Of a stretch of 56,934 nt of DNA, positions 1 to 7,752 are shown in pieces (the stretch's first letter is position 1; each line of letters opens with the position of its first letter). This DNA is from Rhodocyclaceae bacterium. GTDB lineage: Bacteria; Pseudomonadota; Gammaproteobacteria; Burkholderiales; Usitatibacteraceae. Position numbers and translations under genes: made by a program. Where the stretch lies: NCBI GenBank assembly GCA_020247395.1, contig JADCJC010000013.1, positions 1-56,934 on the forward strand. Reading direction: 5' to 3'. The notes below the pieces were generated by a model that was not told the origin of the DNA, searched no databases, and saw only the letters and a program-made list of their open reading frames with translations.

Positions 1-7
1 AAAAAAA

Positions 8-49
8 CGCCCGGAACCCCAGCGTCAAGGCAGTGGGTTCCGGGCGTTT
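8..49. terminator. Bidirectional hairpin terminator at window edge
   Basis: A perfect 12-bp inverted repeat (CGCCCGGAACCC at 8-19, its complement at 35-46) encloses a 15-nt loop. It is followed by TTT on the plus strand and by a run of seven T on the minus strand (the A tract at 1-7). It probably ends a gene lying to the left of the window. An 11-bp direct repeat, CCATCGGCGGG, lies at 50-60 and again at 111-121. Confidence 0.7.
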
Positions 50-161
50 CCATCGGCGGGCCTGACGGCGTCTTTAATCATTAGCGGCTGTCACGTTTCA
101 CGAAAAAAATCCATCGGCGGGAATGCCGACTGCTTAGCAGTCACTTATCTCGTGTGCTGTT

Positions 162-191
162 TTGCTAATCCGCCTAACAAGGTGATATAAC
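162..191 (+). promoter_or_regulatory. Putative sigma70 promoter of the M16 peptidase gene
   Basis: TTGCTA (162-167), an 18-bp spacer and TATAAC (186-191) fit a sigma70 promoter and would give a short leader before the ATG at 229. A perfect 6-bp hairpin, GACTGC-TTA-GCAGTC (128-142), lies just upstream. Called by eye only. Confidence 0.4.
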
Positions 192-228
192 ACTCGTTGT
201 GACCACCACTGACTTTTAGCGAGCCAAG

Positions 229-3000
229 ATGAGACTAATAGACTGTTTTTTTAGACGTGCGTCGAAGTTTGTGATGATCGGCATGGTGGCGTTGCATTAC
301 GCTGCTTCATCCGATGCGCAAGACCCTGCCAGCGCGTTCATTCCGAAAGACGTAACCCGAGTCCAGACAGTCGAGGGCATTACCGAGTATCGGCTCAGCA
401 ACGGCATGAAGGTATTGCTAGCACCAGATGCATCAGACGACAAGGTGACCGTGAACATGACCTATATGGTCGGCTCACGACATGAAGGGCAAGGTGAAGG
501 CGGCATGGCGCACCTGCTTGAACATTTGGTCTTCAAGGGCACGCCGAAAACGCCCGACCCCAAGCAAGAGTTTCGCAAGCGCGGCTTTACGTTTAACGGC
601 ACTACGACGTCTGATCGGACCAACTATTTCGCCACCTTTACCTCAAGCCAAGAAGCGCTTGATTGGTACATCGGCTGGCAGGCCGATGCGATGGTGAACA
701 GCTATATCGCAAAAAAAGACCTCGATAGCGAGATGACTGTCGTGCGCAATGAGTTTGAAATTGCCGGCAACAATCCGTTTCAATTACTGGGCCAAAAGTT
801 GGCTCATGCCGCATATGAAACACATGCCTACGGCAAACCGACCGTGGGCAACAGAGAGGATATCGAAAACGTCGACATCGAAAAGCTGCAGGCCTTTTAC
901 AAGCGCTACTATCGCCCTGACAATGCGGTGCTGATTGTGGCCGGCAAGTTTGAGGTGGCAAAAACACTCGCCGCGATGCAACTTTCACTCGGACAGCTGA
1001 AGAATCCGGAATCAACGGTTCCAGCGGTACATGCGCGGGAAGCGCCTCAGGACGGCGAACGCACCGTGATCGTGCGACGGCCGGCACCGACACAGGTGAT
1101 CATCGCCAACTATCACGCACCTGGTGCCATGCACCCCGATTCGCCCGCGCTAAATGTGCTCGCCACTGCGCTGGGTGACGTGCCTGCGGGACGGCTCCAC
1201 AAGGCGCTCGTTGAATCGAAACTCACGCTCGGCGTCTTCGCCGCAAGTGTTCCCAGACGCGAGGCAGGCACCATCAGTTTTGTTACCGGTCTGGCACCGA
1301 CGGAGGACGGCGCGAAGAGCCAAAAGATACTAATCGACACCGTGGAAGGTGTTGGCAGCGAGGCGATTCGACACGACGAATTTGAACGCGCCAAGACCAA
1401 GATTCTCAAGAGCTTGGAGCTCGCATTTGCCAATGCGGCGGCGGTGGCCGCCGGCGCAATGGAGTTTGAGGTTACCGGCGACTGGCGCGGCGTCTTCGTC
1501 AACCGTGAGCGGCTAAAGGCAGTGACGCTCGACGACGTGAATCGCGTAGCGCGCACTTATTTGCTGCAAAGTAATCGCACATTGGGACAGCTCATTCCTA
1601 CACCGTCGCCAGTTCGTGCGCCCGCGCTGAAAAAGCCAGACGCGGCCGCGTTCCTAAGCGGATTTCCGCTGAGCGAAAAGGGCTTGGAGTCGGTTGCCTT
1701 CGACTACAATCCCACGTTGCTTTACGACAAACTCCTGATTTCCCAAACACCGTCGGCCATCAAGATGGCTGCGCTGGTGAAGCCAGTGCGTGGTGACTTG
1801 GTGAAACTGAACATTGCGTTTAGGTTCGGCACCGTTGAGTCGCTCCGCGATATGGAGGTGCCAGCATCGATGGCAGGTTCGATGCTCTATATGGGCACGA
1901 ATAAGATGTCGCGCCAACAAATTCAGGACGAGCTGGTCAAACTGGGCGCCTCGCTAAGCTTGGGCTTTTCCGTTTCGGGTGGTAACCTGTCTCTCACGGC
2001 GAAGAAAGAAAATGCATTACCCGCGTTTCAAATCGCGCTCCATCTGCTGAAGGACTCAACCTTCCCGGAAAAGGAGTTTGAAGAAGTGCGTGCCACGTCC
2101 CTCAAGGCGCTTGAAGGGTCAATCAAGGATAAGTCCGCTCAAGCCAATAATGCGTGGCAGCGTTATGGCAATCCGTATCCGACAGGCGATCCGCGCTACG
2201 CGGCAACGTTAGAAGAAGCCGAAGCGCGCGTGAAGAGCGTCTCCCGCAAGGAGACGTATGAGTTCTATCGTCGTTTCTATGGCGCGGCAAACGCGCAAGT
2301 TACCGTGCTTGGGCCAATCGATGTGAAAGCCTATGAGCAAAACGTGTTGGCGGAATTGGAAAAATGGCAAGCAAAAGAGCCTTGGAAGCGGATTGAAAAT
2401 CCAATGATCGATTTGAAGCCTGCCCGTCTTACCTTCGACACGCCTGACAAGTCAAACGCCAGCATTCGTGCCGCTCACAACTTGCCCGTTTCATGGCGAG
2501 AAATGCCGACGGAAGATTTTGCCCTCAGCCTCGCTACGCGAATCTTCGGTGGGGGGCCCGGTTCACGTCTATGGAGCCGTCTCCGCGAAAAAGGCGGCCT
2601 CAGTTATACCGTGGGTGCCAACTTCAGCGCGAGCGGTTACGAACGCAGTGCCAGGTTTTCGATGTCCGCTGAAGTCGCGCCAGAGAATGTCAGCGTTGCT
2701 GAGAACGCGCTAAAGGAGGAGTTACGTCGTTCCTTGAAAGACGGTTTCAGCGATAAGGAAGTCGAAACCTTTAAAGCACAGTACCTGGCGGATCGTGTTC
2801 GCAACCGGTCCGGCGATGGCTTTGCGATGAGTTTTATGTCTACCCAACTCGAATACGACCATCCGAGAGGGCGCGCAGAAATGAACGATGCGTTGATTGC
2901 CTCTCTCACAACCGAACAGATCAATGAAGCTTGGCGCAAATACATCGATATCGACAAGCTGGTATGGGGTGTTTTCGGCGATCAATCAAAGATCAAGTAG
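229..3000 (+). CDS. Exported M16-family zinc metallopeptidase (pitrilysin/insulinase type), double-domain
   Basis: A 923-residue protein with an N-terminal export signal: positive residues near R9-K13, then a hydrophobic core to about residue 27. The inverted zinc motif HLLEH is at residues 95-99, and the third ligand is probably E175 in the RNEFE segment. The C-terminal half carries the second M16 domain, with the conserved SRLWSRLREKGGLSYTVGA substrate-binding stretch, so one polypeptide supplies both halves of the clam-shell that two-subunit M16B enzymes build from two genes. It probably degrades peptides in the periplasm. It is monocistronic and convergent with the next gene (23 bp apart). 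The start is the only ATG ahead of the signal; the ribosome-binding site is weak. Confidence 0.9.
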   Translation: MRLIDCFFRRASKFVMIGMVALHYAASSDAQDPASAFIPKDVTRVQTVEGITEYRLSNGMKVLLAPDASDDKVTVNMTYMVGSRHEGQGEGGMAHLLEHLVFKGTPKTPDPKQEFRKRGFTFNGTTTSDRTNYFATFTSSQEALDWYIGWQADAMVNSYIAKKDLDSEMTVVRNEFEIAGNNPFQLLGQKLAHAAYETHAYGKPTVGNREDIENVDIEKLQAFYKRYYRPDNAVLIVAGKFEVAKTLAAMQLSLGQLKNPESTVPAVHAREAPQDGERTVIVRRPAPTQVIIANYHAPGAMHPDSPALNVLATALGDVPAGRLHKALVESKLTLGVFAASVPRREAGTISFVTGLAPTEDGAKSQKILIDTVEGVGSEAIRHDEFERAKTKILKSLELAFANAAAVAAGAMEFEVTGDWRGVFVNRERLKAVTLDDVNRVARTYLLQSNRTLGQLIPTPSPVRAPALKKPDAAAFLSGFPLSEKGLESVAFDYNPTLLYDKLLISQTPSAIKMAALVKPVRGDLVKLNIAFRFGTVESLRDMEVPASMAGSMLYMGTNKMSRQQIQDELVKLGASLSLGFSVSGGNLSLTAKKENALPAFQIALHLLKDSTFPEKEFEEVRATSLKALEGSIKDKSAQANNAWQRYGNPYPTGDPRYAATLEEAEARVKSVSRKETYEFYRRFYGAANAQVTVLGPIDVKAYEQNVLAELEKWQAKEPWKRIENPMIDLKPARLTFDTPDKSNASIRAAHNLPVSWREMPTEDFALSLATRIFGGGPGSRLWSRLREKGGLSYTVGANFSASGYERSARFSMSAEVAPENVSVAENALKEELRRSLKDGFSDKEVETFKAQYLADRVRNRSGDGFAMSFMSTQLEYDHPRGRAEMNDALIASLTTEQINEAWRKYIDIDKLVWGVFGDQSKIK

Positions 3001-3023
3001 CGATCACAACGCATTCGCCCGTT

Positions 3024-4283
3024 TCAAAACCGCGAGATACGGAATGCCTCTAGTGTCCGGGGGGTGACATCGCTACGCAGCAGCTCACTGATAAGTCGCG
3101 CCGTCACCCCCGCTAGCGTCACCCCCAAGTGCTGGTGACCAAAGGCGAAGTAAATCTCGCGGCCATCGGGTGCTTTGCCGATGACAGGCAGGTGGTCGGG
3201 TAACGACGGGCGAAAGCCCATCCAAGTGCTGACACCAGCTTTATCTGCGTCCGGCAGCAGAGCGTGCATGTGTTTGTGCAATAAGTCAAAGCGCCGCTCG
3301 TCCGGTGGTAAATCAAGGCCGCCAAACTCCACCGTACCGGTCATGCGCAATCCGCACGACATTGGCGTCATGATAACTTTGCGTTCATAGGAGGCGACGG
3401 GAATGCGGAAAGCCGGTTGCGCACGCGGAAGCGTGAGATGGTATCCCCTCTCAGTGTCCAGCGGCACCGTATAACCAAACTGCGCGGCTATTGGTGCCGA
3501 CCATGCACCCGCCGCCAGCAACACTCGTTTGGCGGTGATGCGGACACCCCCCGCACCATGCGCGGTGAACTGTTGCGCGCTATGCGTCACACGTTCAATT
3601 TGGCTGCACGAAAATTGGCCGCCGGCTTTTAAGAGTGCCGCGAACAATGCCTGACAGACCGCGAGTGGGTCTTCTACATGGCCAGTGCCGCGGTAGAGAT
3701 ACGCGCCTTGTATCGGTGTTGCAATATCGGGCGCGATTTGCCTGACTTGATCGGCGTCCAACCAATCGGCGTGAACACCATACTTGGCGAGCTCCTCCGT
3801 CTCGCGCCTAGCGGAAACTAGTGAAGACTCTCGCTCGACAATGACCAGGTGGCCGTCCATGCGCAGCAGTTGGGCGGCGTTGGCCCCGGCCAATAATGCG
3901 TTGAGATCGGCAGCAGCAGTTGATTGCAACGTCGACAAGGCGACGATGCCGCGTGAGAAGGCCGATGGCCGCGACGCCCAGAGAAATCGCGCGAGCCAGG
4001 GCAAGATGTGAAGGATATATTGCGGCCGAATGCGAAGCGCACCTTCGGCATCCATAAGCGTCGATAACGCGCCACGCACTACCTGCGGCGAGGCAAGCGG
4101 ATAAATTTGCTCGGTCGCGATATGGCCGGCGTTGCCGAACGACGCGCCGTGTCCCGCGCCAGCGCGGTCAACCAGCGCAACCTTCAGGCCGTCATGCTGC
4201 AACCGGAGCGCGCAAGCGAGCCCGATGATGCCCGCGCCAATCACAACGATGTCGGCTTGCCCTGTTTGTGTCTGTGCGGCCAA
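3024..4283 (-). CDS. FAD-dependent D-amino-acid dehydrogenase, probably cis-4-hydroxy-D-proline dehydrogenase
   Basis: A 419-residue DadA-type flavoprotein. The N-terminal dinucleotide-binding motif GAGIIG is at residues 16-21, and the second strand ends in D39. The gene lies 8 bp downstream of the DHDPS-family deaminase and is the third gene of an epimerase-deaminase-dehydrogenase operon. That context points to oxidation of cis-4-hydroxy-D-proline to delta1-pyrroline-4-hydroxy-2-carboxylate, passing electrons to the respiratory chain, rather than general D-alanine oxidation. Family membership is clear from the sequence; the substrate is inferred from the neighbours. Confidence 0.85.
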   Translation of the reverse strand: MAAQTQTGQADIVVIGAGIIGLACALRLQHDGLKVALVDRAGAGHGASFGNAGHIATEQIYPLASPQVVRGALSTLMDAEGALRIRPQYILHILPWLARFLWASRPSAFSRGIVALSTLQSTAAADLNALLAGANAAQLLRMDGHLVIVERESSLVSARRETEELAKYGVHADWLDADQVRQIAPDIATPIQGAYLYRGTGHVEDPLAVCQALFAALLKAGGQFSCSQIERVTHSAQQFTAHGAGGVRITAKRVLLAAGAWSAPIAAQFGYTVPLDTERGYHLTLPRAQPAFRIPVASYERKVIMTPMSCGLRMTGTVEFGGLDLPPDERRFDLLHKHMHALLPDADKAGVSTWMGFRPSLPDHLPVIGKAPDGREIYFAFGHQHLGVTLAGVTARLISELLRSDVTPRTLEAFRISRF

Positions 4284-4291
4284 TTCTGCAG

Positions 4292-5212
4292 TCAGGCGGG
4301 GAATTTCGGCATGGTCGAAATGGCATGTTTGATGATGCGTTCAGCGTCCGCTAATTCATCGCCCACCAGCACCATCCGAGGCGCGCGTACCGCCGCGCTC
4401 CCCATGCCGACGTGTTGCTGCACCAGTTTGATGAGCTGCACAAACTTTGGCACCGTGTCGAGCTTCAGGAGCGGCAAGAACCAGTGGTACAGCGGCTCGA
4501 GTTCATGCCATTTGCCCGCGCGGGCCATGTCGAACAACACCACCGATTCACGCGGGAAGGCATTGACTAAACCGGCCACCCAGCCCGTTGCGCCTGCCGC
4601 GATACCTTCTACGATGATGTCGTCCACACCGACCAAGATATGCAGACGCGAGCCGATGAGCGATTTGATCGCTGCAATGCGGCGGATGTCTGCGCTCGAT
4701 TCTTTGATTGCGACGAGGTTCGGATATTCACGCGCCAGCTCGGCGACTTGTGGCGGAAGAAAATCCGTCTTGTAGGCGATTGGATTGTTGTAGAGCATAC
4801 AAGGTAGATCAGTGGCGGCGATCACTTGTGAGACGTGGTGCTTCATCTCGCGCCAATCGCTGGTGTAGACGTAAGGCGGTAACACCATCAAGCCACCGCA
4901 GCCAACCTGTTTTGCCATTTTGGCGAAATCGACGGCCTCGGCAGTGGAGAGTGCGGCAACGCCTGGAACCACGGCGGCGTCTTGGTTACCGGATGCTCTG
5001 AGTGTCTTTACCAGCGTCTGCAAGATAGCTTTCTTTTCGTCTCGTGTAAGCGTCGCGGTTTCGCCGAGCGAGCCGAGCGGGACAATGCCGCTGCTGCCGG
5101 CTTCGATCATCAGGCCAACGTGTTTGTCGAGGAAGGCGTGATCGACGCTGCCGTCTGCGTTGAACGGTGTAGTGATGGCGGGAAGTACACCGTTCCAGAA
5201 TGTTTTTCTCAT
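4292..5212 (-). CDS. lhpC: Delta1-pyrroline-4-hydroxy-2-carboxylate deaminase (DHDPS/NAL family)
   Basis: A 306-residue (beta/alpha)8 aldolase-superfamily protein with the Schiff-base lysine K170 (in LVAIKESS) and the helper tyrosine Y141 (in YNNP). Family members in hydroxyproline clusters deaminate pyrroline-4-hydroxy-2-carboxylate to alpha-ketoglutarate semialdehyde. The reading frame stays open for 180 codons upstream, but those overlap the epimerase gene antisense to conserved sequence. The ATG at 5212, preceded by GGAAAG, gives the usual family N-terminus and length. It lies between the epimerase (73 bp upstream) and the dehydrogenase (8 bp downstream). Dihydrodipicolinate synthase is the alternative, but the neighbours argue against it. 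Confidence 0.85.
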   Translation of the reverse strand: MRKTFWNGVLPAITTPFNADGSVDHAFLDKHVGLMIEAGSSGIVPLGSLGETATLTRDEKKAILQTLVKTLRASGNQDAAVVPGVAALSTAEAVDFAKMAKQVGCGGLMVLPPYVYTSDWREMKHHVSQVIAATDLPCMLYNNPIAYKTDFLPPQVAELAREYPNLVAIKESSADIRRIAAIKSLIGSRLHILVGVDDIIVEGIAAGATGWVAGLVNAFPRESVVLFDMARAGKWHELEPLYHWFLPLLKLDTVPKFVQLIKLVQQHVGMGSAAVRAPRMVLVGDELADAERIIKHAISTMPKFPA

Positions 5213-5285
5213 CAATGACTTTCCATACGTGAAGGGGTGAGATGGATCAACGATTGCAAAACAGGGAGCTACCCAGGGTGAGTGA

Positions 5286-6221
5286 TTACTGGATACCAAA
5301 TTTGAATGGGTCATCCGCATCAAGCAGTAGCGATCCCTCGCCACATACGTAGGCGCGACCGCTGATGATGGGAACGATGCCGTTGGCAGCGCGACGGTAG
5401 CTTGCCTCAAAACAGCTACCGACGATGCTCTCTTGACGCCACCGTTGGCCTTCGAGCAATTTCGCGTCATCGGCGAGACAGGCAACCTTGGCACTGGTGC
5501 CAGTGCCGCATGGCGATCGGTCATAATCGCCGCCCGGGCAGAGGACGAAGTTGCGGCTGTCGAAATTTGCTGATGACGGTGTACCAAACAACTCGATATG
5601 GTCAATGGCGGCACCGTCCTGTCCGGTGATGCCTTGTTTGCCGAGCGCATCACGGATGGAGCGGGCGAAATTGCGAAGGTCAGGGATGTCGCTGCGGCCA
5701 AACGGCAGGTGATTGGCGTCGACCAAAAAAAACCAATTGCCGCCCCACGCAACGTCGCCGACCACCTCGCCGTAACCTTCCACAGCGACCGTCACAGCCT
5801 GTTGGTGGCGGTATGAGGGCACGTTCTCGATTGTCACCATACCATCATCGGCAAGTGTGCAGGCGACGGTGCCGACGGGCGTGTCCAATCGATGCACGCC
5901 GGGCTGGATTCGCCGCAGATAGCGCAGCGTGGCGATTACGCCGATGGTGCCGTGGCCGCACATGCCAAGATAGCCGACGTTGTTAAAGAAAATCACCGCT
6001 GCAACCGACCCGACTTTGACGGGCGGTAGCAGCAGCGCACCGACTGTGATCTCCGAAGCACGAGGTTCGGTGCATACCGCTGCCCGATACTGATCGTGTT
6101 GCTCGCGTAATGCCGCAAGCTTTTCGGCGAGGGTCGAGTGCGGTAGGTCGGGGAATCCGCCCAAGACCACACGCGTGGGCTCGCCGCCGGTATGCGAATC
6201 AATGATGGGTATTTTTTTCAT
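5286..6221 (-). CDS. lhpA: 4-hydroxyproline 2-epimerase (proline racemase family)
   Basis: A 311-residue proline-racemase-family protein. The substrate loop DSHTGGEPTRV is at residues 8-18, and both catalytic cysteines are present: C88 in MCGHGTIG and C238 in SPCGTGTSA. A Cys/Cys pair indicates a racemase or epimerase rather than the trans-3-hydroxyproline dehydratase branch, which lacks one of them. As first gene of the operon it would convert trans-4-hydroxy-L-proline to cis-4-hydroxy-D-proline, the substrate of the dehydrogenase two genes downstream. The reading starts at the ATG at 6221; only AAGGG directly abutting it resembles a ribosome-binding site. Confidence 0.9.
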   Translation of the reverse strand: MKKIPIIDSHTGGEPTRVVLGGFPDLPHSTLAEKLAALREQHDQYRAAVCTEPRASEITVGALLLPPVKVGSVAAVIFFNNVGYLGMCGHGTIGVIATLRYLRRIQPGVHRLDTPVGTVACTLADDGMVTIENVPSYRHQQAVTVAVEGYGEVVGDVAWGGNWFFLVDANHLPFGRSDIPDLRNFARSIRDALGKQGITGQDGAAIDHIELFGTPSSANFDSRNFVLCPGGDYDRSPCGTGTSAKVACLADDAKLLEGQRWRQESIVGSCFEASYRRAANGIVPIISGRAYVCGEGSLLLDADDPFKFGIQ

Positions 6222-6412
6222 CCCTTGATTTTGCAGGGATTATGGTGCTTCGGGGAAAAGCAGCGCGAATACTGGTCGCAATGCCAATTTTGTGCGGGGC
6301 GGTGGATACCGATGTTGGCGAGCGGATATGCCACCGCCCGCTGGTCGGTCAGCGCATAGCAACGTCGCGTGTATCGCTGGTGCGTCGTTTACAGCGACGT
6401 GGACGCCATGTG

Positions 6413-7354
6413 TCACTTGCGACGAAGTTTTTGCACGGCGAAGACGATCGCTAAACAGACTGTGCCCGCGATCACCCCAAACACGCCATCCAAAATTGTC
6501 GGGATGATCGCATCGAGAAACAATCCGATGAAGGGGACACCGCCAGACACTAAGCCCACACTGTCAAATATGTGCTGGAGTGCCGGCCAACCATGCACCA
6601 AAATACTGCCACCGACCAAGAACATTGCGGCGGTACCGGCGACGGAGAGCAGCTTCATCAGCCAAGGAGCCGCCAGCAGAGTTTGCCGTCCGAACCCGCG
6701 AATAAATGTATCGAGGCTTCCAGAGCCGGTGCGTTTCATCAGGTGCAGCCCAGCATCGTCAAGTTTGACGATGGCCGCGACCAGTCCGTAAACACCGATG
6801 GTCATGGCGATTGCCACCACCACTAGCACTGCCAGCTTTTGCATGAAGGGTGCGCTGGCCGCCGTACCCAGCGTGATGACGATGATCTCGGCCGACAAAA
6901 TGAAGTCGGTGCGAACGGCACCTTTGACTTTTTCTTTTTCCAACGCGAGCAGATCGGCCTCTGGATTCAAAAGAGCCGCAGTTAACGCCCGCCGATGGGT
7001 GTCCGTTTCTTCGACCGTAGGTAAAAACTGATGGGCGAGTTTCTCGACTCCTTCGTAGCAAAGAAACGCGCCACCGAGCATCAGCAGCGGGGTAATCGCC
7101 CAAGGCGCGACGAGACTGATGGCAAGCGCGGCTGGAACCAAGATCGCCTTGTTCCACATCGAGCCTTTGGCTACCGCCCACACTACTGGCAACTCTCGTT
7201 CGGCCCTCACTCCCGCCACCTGCTGGGCATTCAGCGCGAGGTCGTCACCGAGCACCCCTGCGGTCTTCTTGGCGGCAACCTTGGTGAGCATGGCGACATC
7301 ATCGAGGATGGCGGCGATATCGTCGATGAGTAACAGAAGACTGGATGCGGCCAT
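6413..7354 (-). CDS. DUF808 (YedI-like) inner-membrane protein
   Basis: A 313-residue protein that matches the DUF808/YedI family from its beginning (LLLLIDDIAAILDDVA, then a KKTAGVLGDDLALN segment). Several hydrophobic helices follow, including two near the C-terminus, and the tail is basic (QKLRRK). Members are predicted multi-pass inner-membrane proteins with no established biochemical role. The gene stands alone, oriented away from the tRNA-Val/thrS transcript, with about 190 bp to the hydroxyproline operon. I see no functional link to either neighbour. Confidence 0.85.
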   Translation of the reverse strand: MAASSLLLLIDDIAAILDDVAMLTKVAAKKTAGVLGDDLALNAQQVAGVRAERELPVVWAVAKGSMWNKAILVPAALAISLVAPWAITPLLMLGGAFLCYEGVEKLAHQFLPTVEETDTHRRALTAALLNPEADLLALEKEKVKGAVRTDFILSAEIIVITLGTAASAPFMQKLAVLVVVAIAMTIGVYGLVAAIVKLDDAGLHLMKRTGSGSLDTFIRGFGRQTLLAAPWLMKLLSVAGTAAMFLVGGSILVHGWPALQHIFDSVGLVSGGVPFIGLFLDAIIPTILDGVFGVIAGTVCLAIVFAVQKLRRK

Positions 7355-7483
7355 GTGCGTGCGACTTTCAAAGTATGTTGCGGGGAAGCCGCAGAGGGTT
7401 ATCTATGCGGCAGGGGAATTGTATGTGAGGGAAGCGACCGCATACAATTAGTCTCACTTGCCCGCCGCTCACTCGCATGCAAA

Positions 7484-7513
7484 TTGCTGAGCCCGCGTCT
7501 TTTCGGCTAAACT
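7484..7513 (+). promoter_or_regulatory. Putative promoter of tRNA-Val (and probably thrS)
   Basis: TTGCTG (7484-7489), an 18-bp spacer and TAAACT (7508-7513) end 10 bp before the mature tRNA 5' end at 7524, a typical spacing for a tRNA promoter. No room exists for another promoter between the attenuator hairpin and thrS, so thrS may depend on this transcript or on a start inside 7601-7698. Confidence 0.4.
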
Positions 7514-7523
7514 ACGTTTTTTC

Positions 7524-7600
7524 AGGCGCATAGCTCAGCTGGTTAGAGCACCACCTTGACATGGTGGGGGTCGTTGGTTCGAGTCCAATTGCGCCTACCA
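7524..7600 (+). tRNA. tRNA-Val (anticodon GAC)
   Basis: A 77-nt cloverleaf with acceptor arms AGGCGCA / TGCGCCT, anticodon stem CCACC/GGTGG around loop TTGACAT (anticodon GAC, reading GTC and GTT), T-loop TTCGAGT, discriminator A and an encoded CCA end at 7598-7600. It precedes the thrS leader on the same strand. Confidence 0.97.
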
Positions 7601-7621
7601 ATTCTGATAGACGAGACAAAG

Positions 7622-7666
7622 ATGGTTATGACACCGCTGACTACGCCGAAAGGATTTATTCGCTAG
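7622..7666 (+). CDS. Putative thrS attenuator leader peptide (14 aa)
   Basis: ATG at 7622 opens a 14-codon frame, [14 protein letters not shown], closed by TAG at 7664-7666. Three of the fourteen codons are threonine (ACA, ACT, ACG), all in codons 4-8. It lies between tRNA-Val and a terminator hairpin directly ahead of the threonyl-tRNA synthetase gene. The frame stops at the edge of a segment that can pair with the terminator's left arm, as expected for ribosome-mediated attenuation. The upstream ribosome-binding site is weak (a GAG about 8 nt before the ATG). Expression is inferred, not shown. Confidence 0.5.
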   Translation: MVMTPLTTPKGFIR

Positions 7667-7730
7667 CCGCGCGGCATCGTTTTGTCTTGTTCATTCCTAA
7701 AAAGCGCGGTGTCAGCCGCGCTTTTTTTTT
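7667..7730 (+). terminator. thrS leader: antiterminator segment and intrinsic terminator
   Basis: The terminator is an 11-bp stem, AAAAAGCGCGG (7699-7709) with CCGCGCTTTTT (7716-7726), loop TGTCAG, continuing in T to 7730. It ends 22 bp before the thrS start codon. The alternative fold pairs CCGCGC (7667-7672, directly after the leader-peptide stop) with GCGCGG (7704-7709), which removes the left arm. A second exclusive pairing is GCGCGGC (7669-7675) with GCCGCGC (7715-7721). A ribosome waiting at the threonine codons would leave 7667-7675 free and favour read-through into thrS; a ribosome at the stop codon would cover it. Confidence 0.65.
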
Positions 7731-7752
7731 ACTTGGTTTCTTCGAGGTCCCC

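Noticed and set aside
1-121. CRISPR-like repeat pair CCATCGGCGGG
   Set aside because: Only two 11-bp copies with one 50-bp interval and no cas genes; one copy follows the terminator hairpin.
4107-4775. Plus-strand 222-codon ORF
   Set aside because: It is antisense to the conserved dehydrogenase and deaminase genes and its product is low-complexity.
5213-5752. 180-codon N-terminal extension of the DHDPS-family frame
   Set aside because: It lies over the 3' half of the epimerase gene and has no resemblance to the family; the ATG at 5212 is well supported.
7561-7752. Upstream extension of the thrS reading frame
   Set aside because: It runs through the 3' half of tRNA-Val and the terminator hairpin; the ATG at 7753 has a ribosome-binding site and the family N-terminus.
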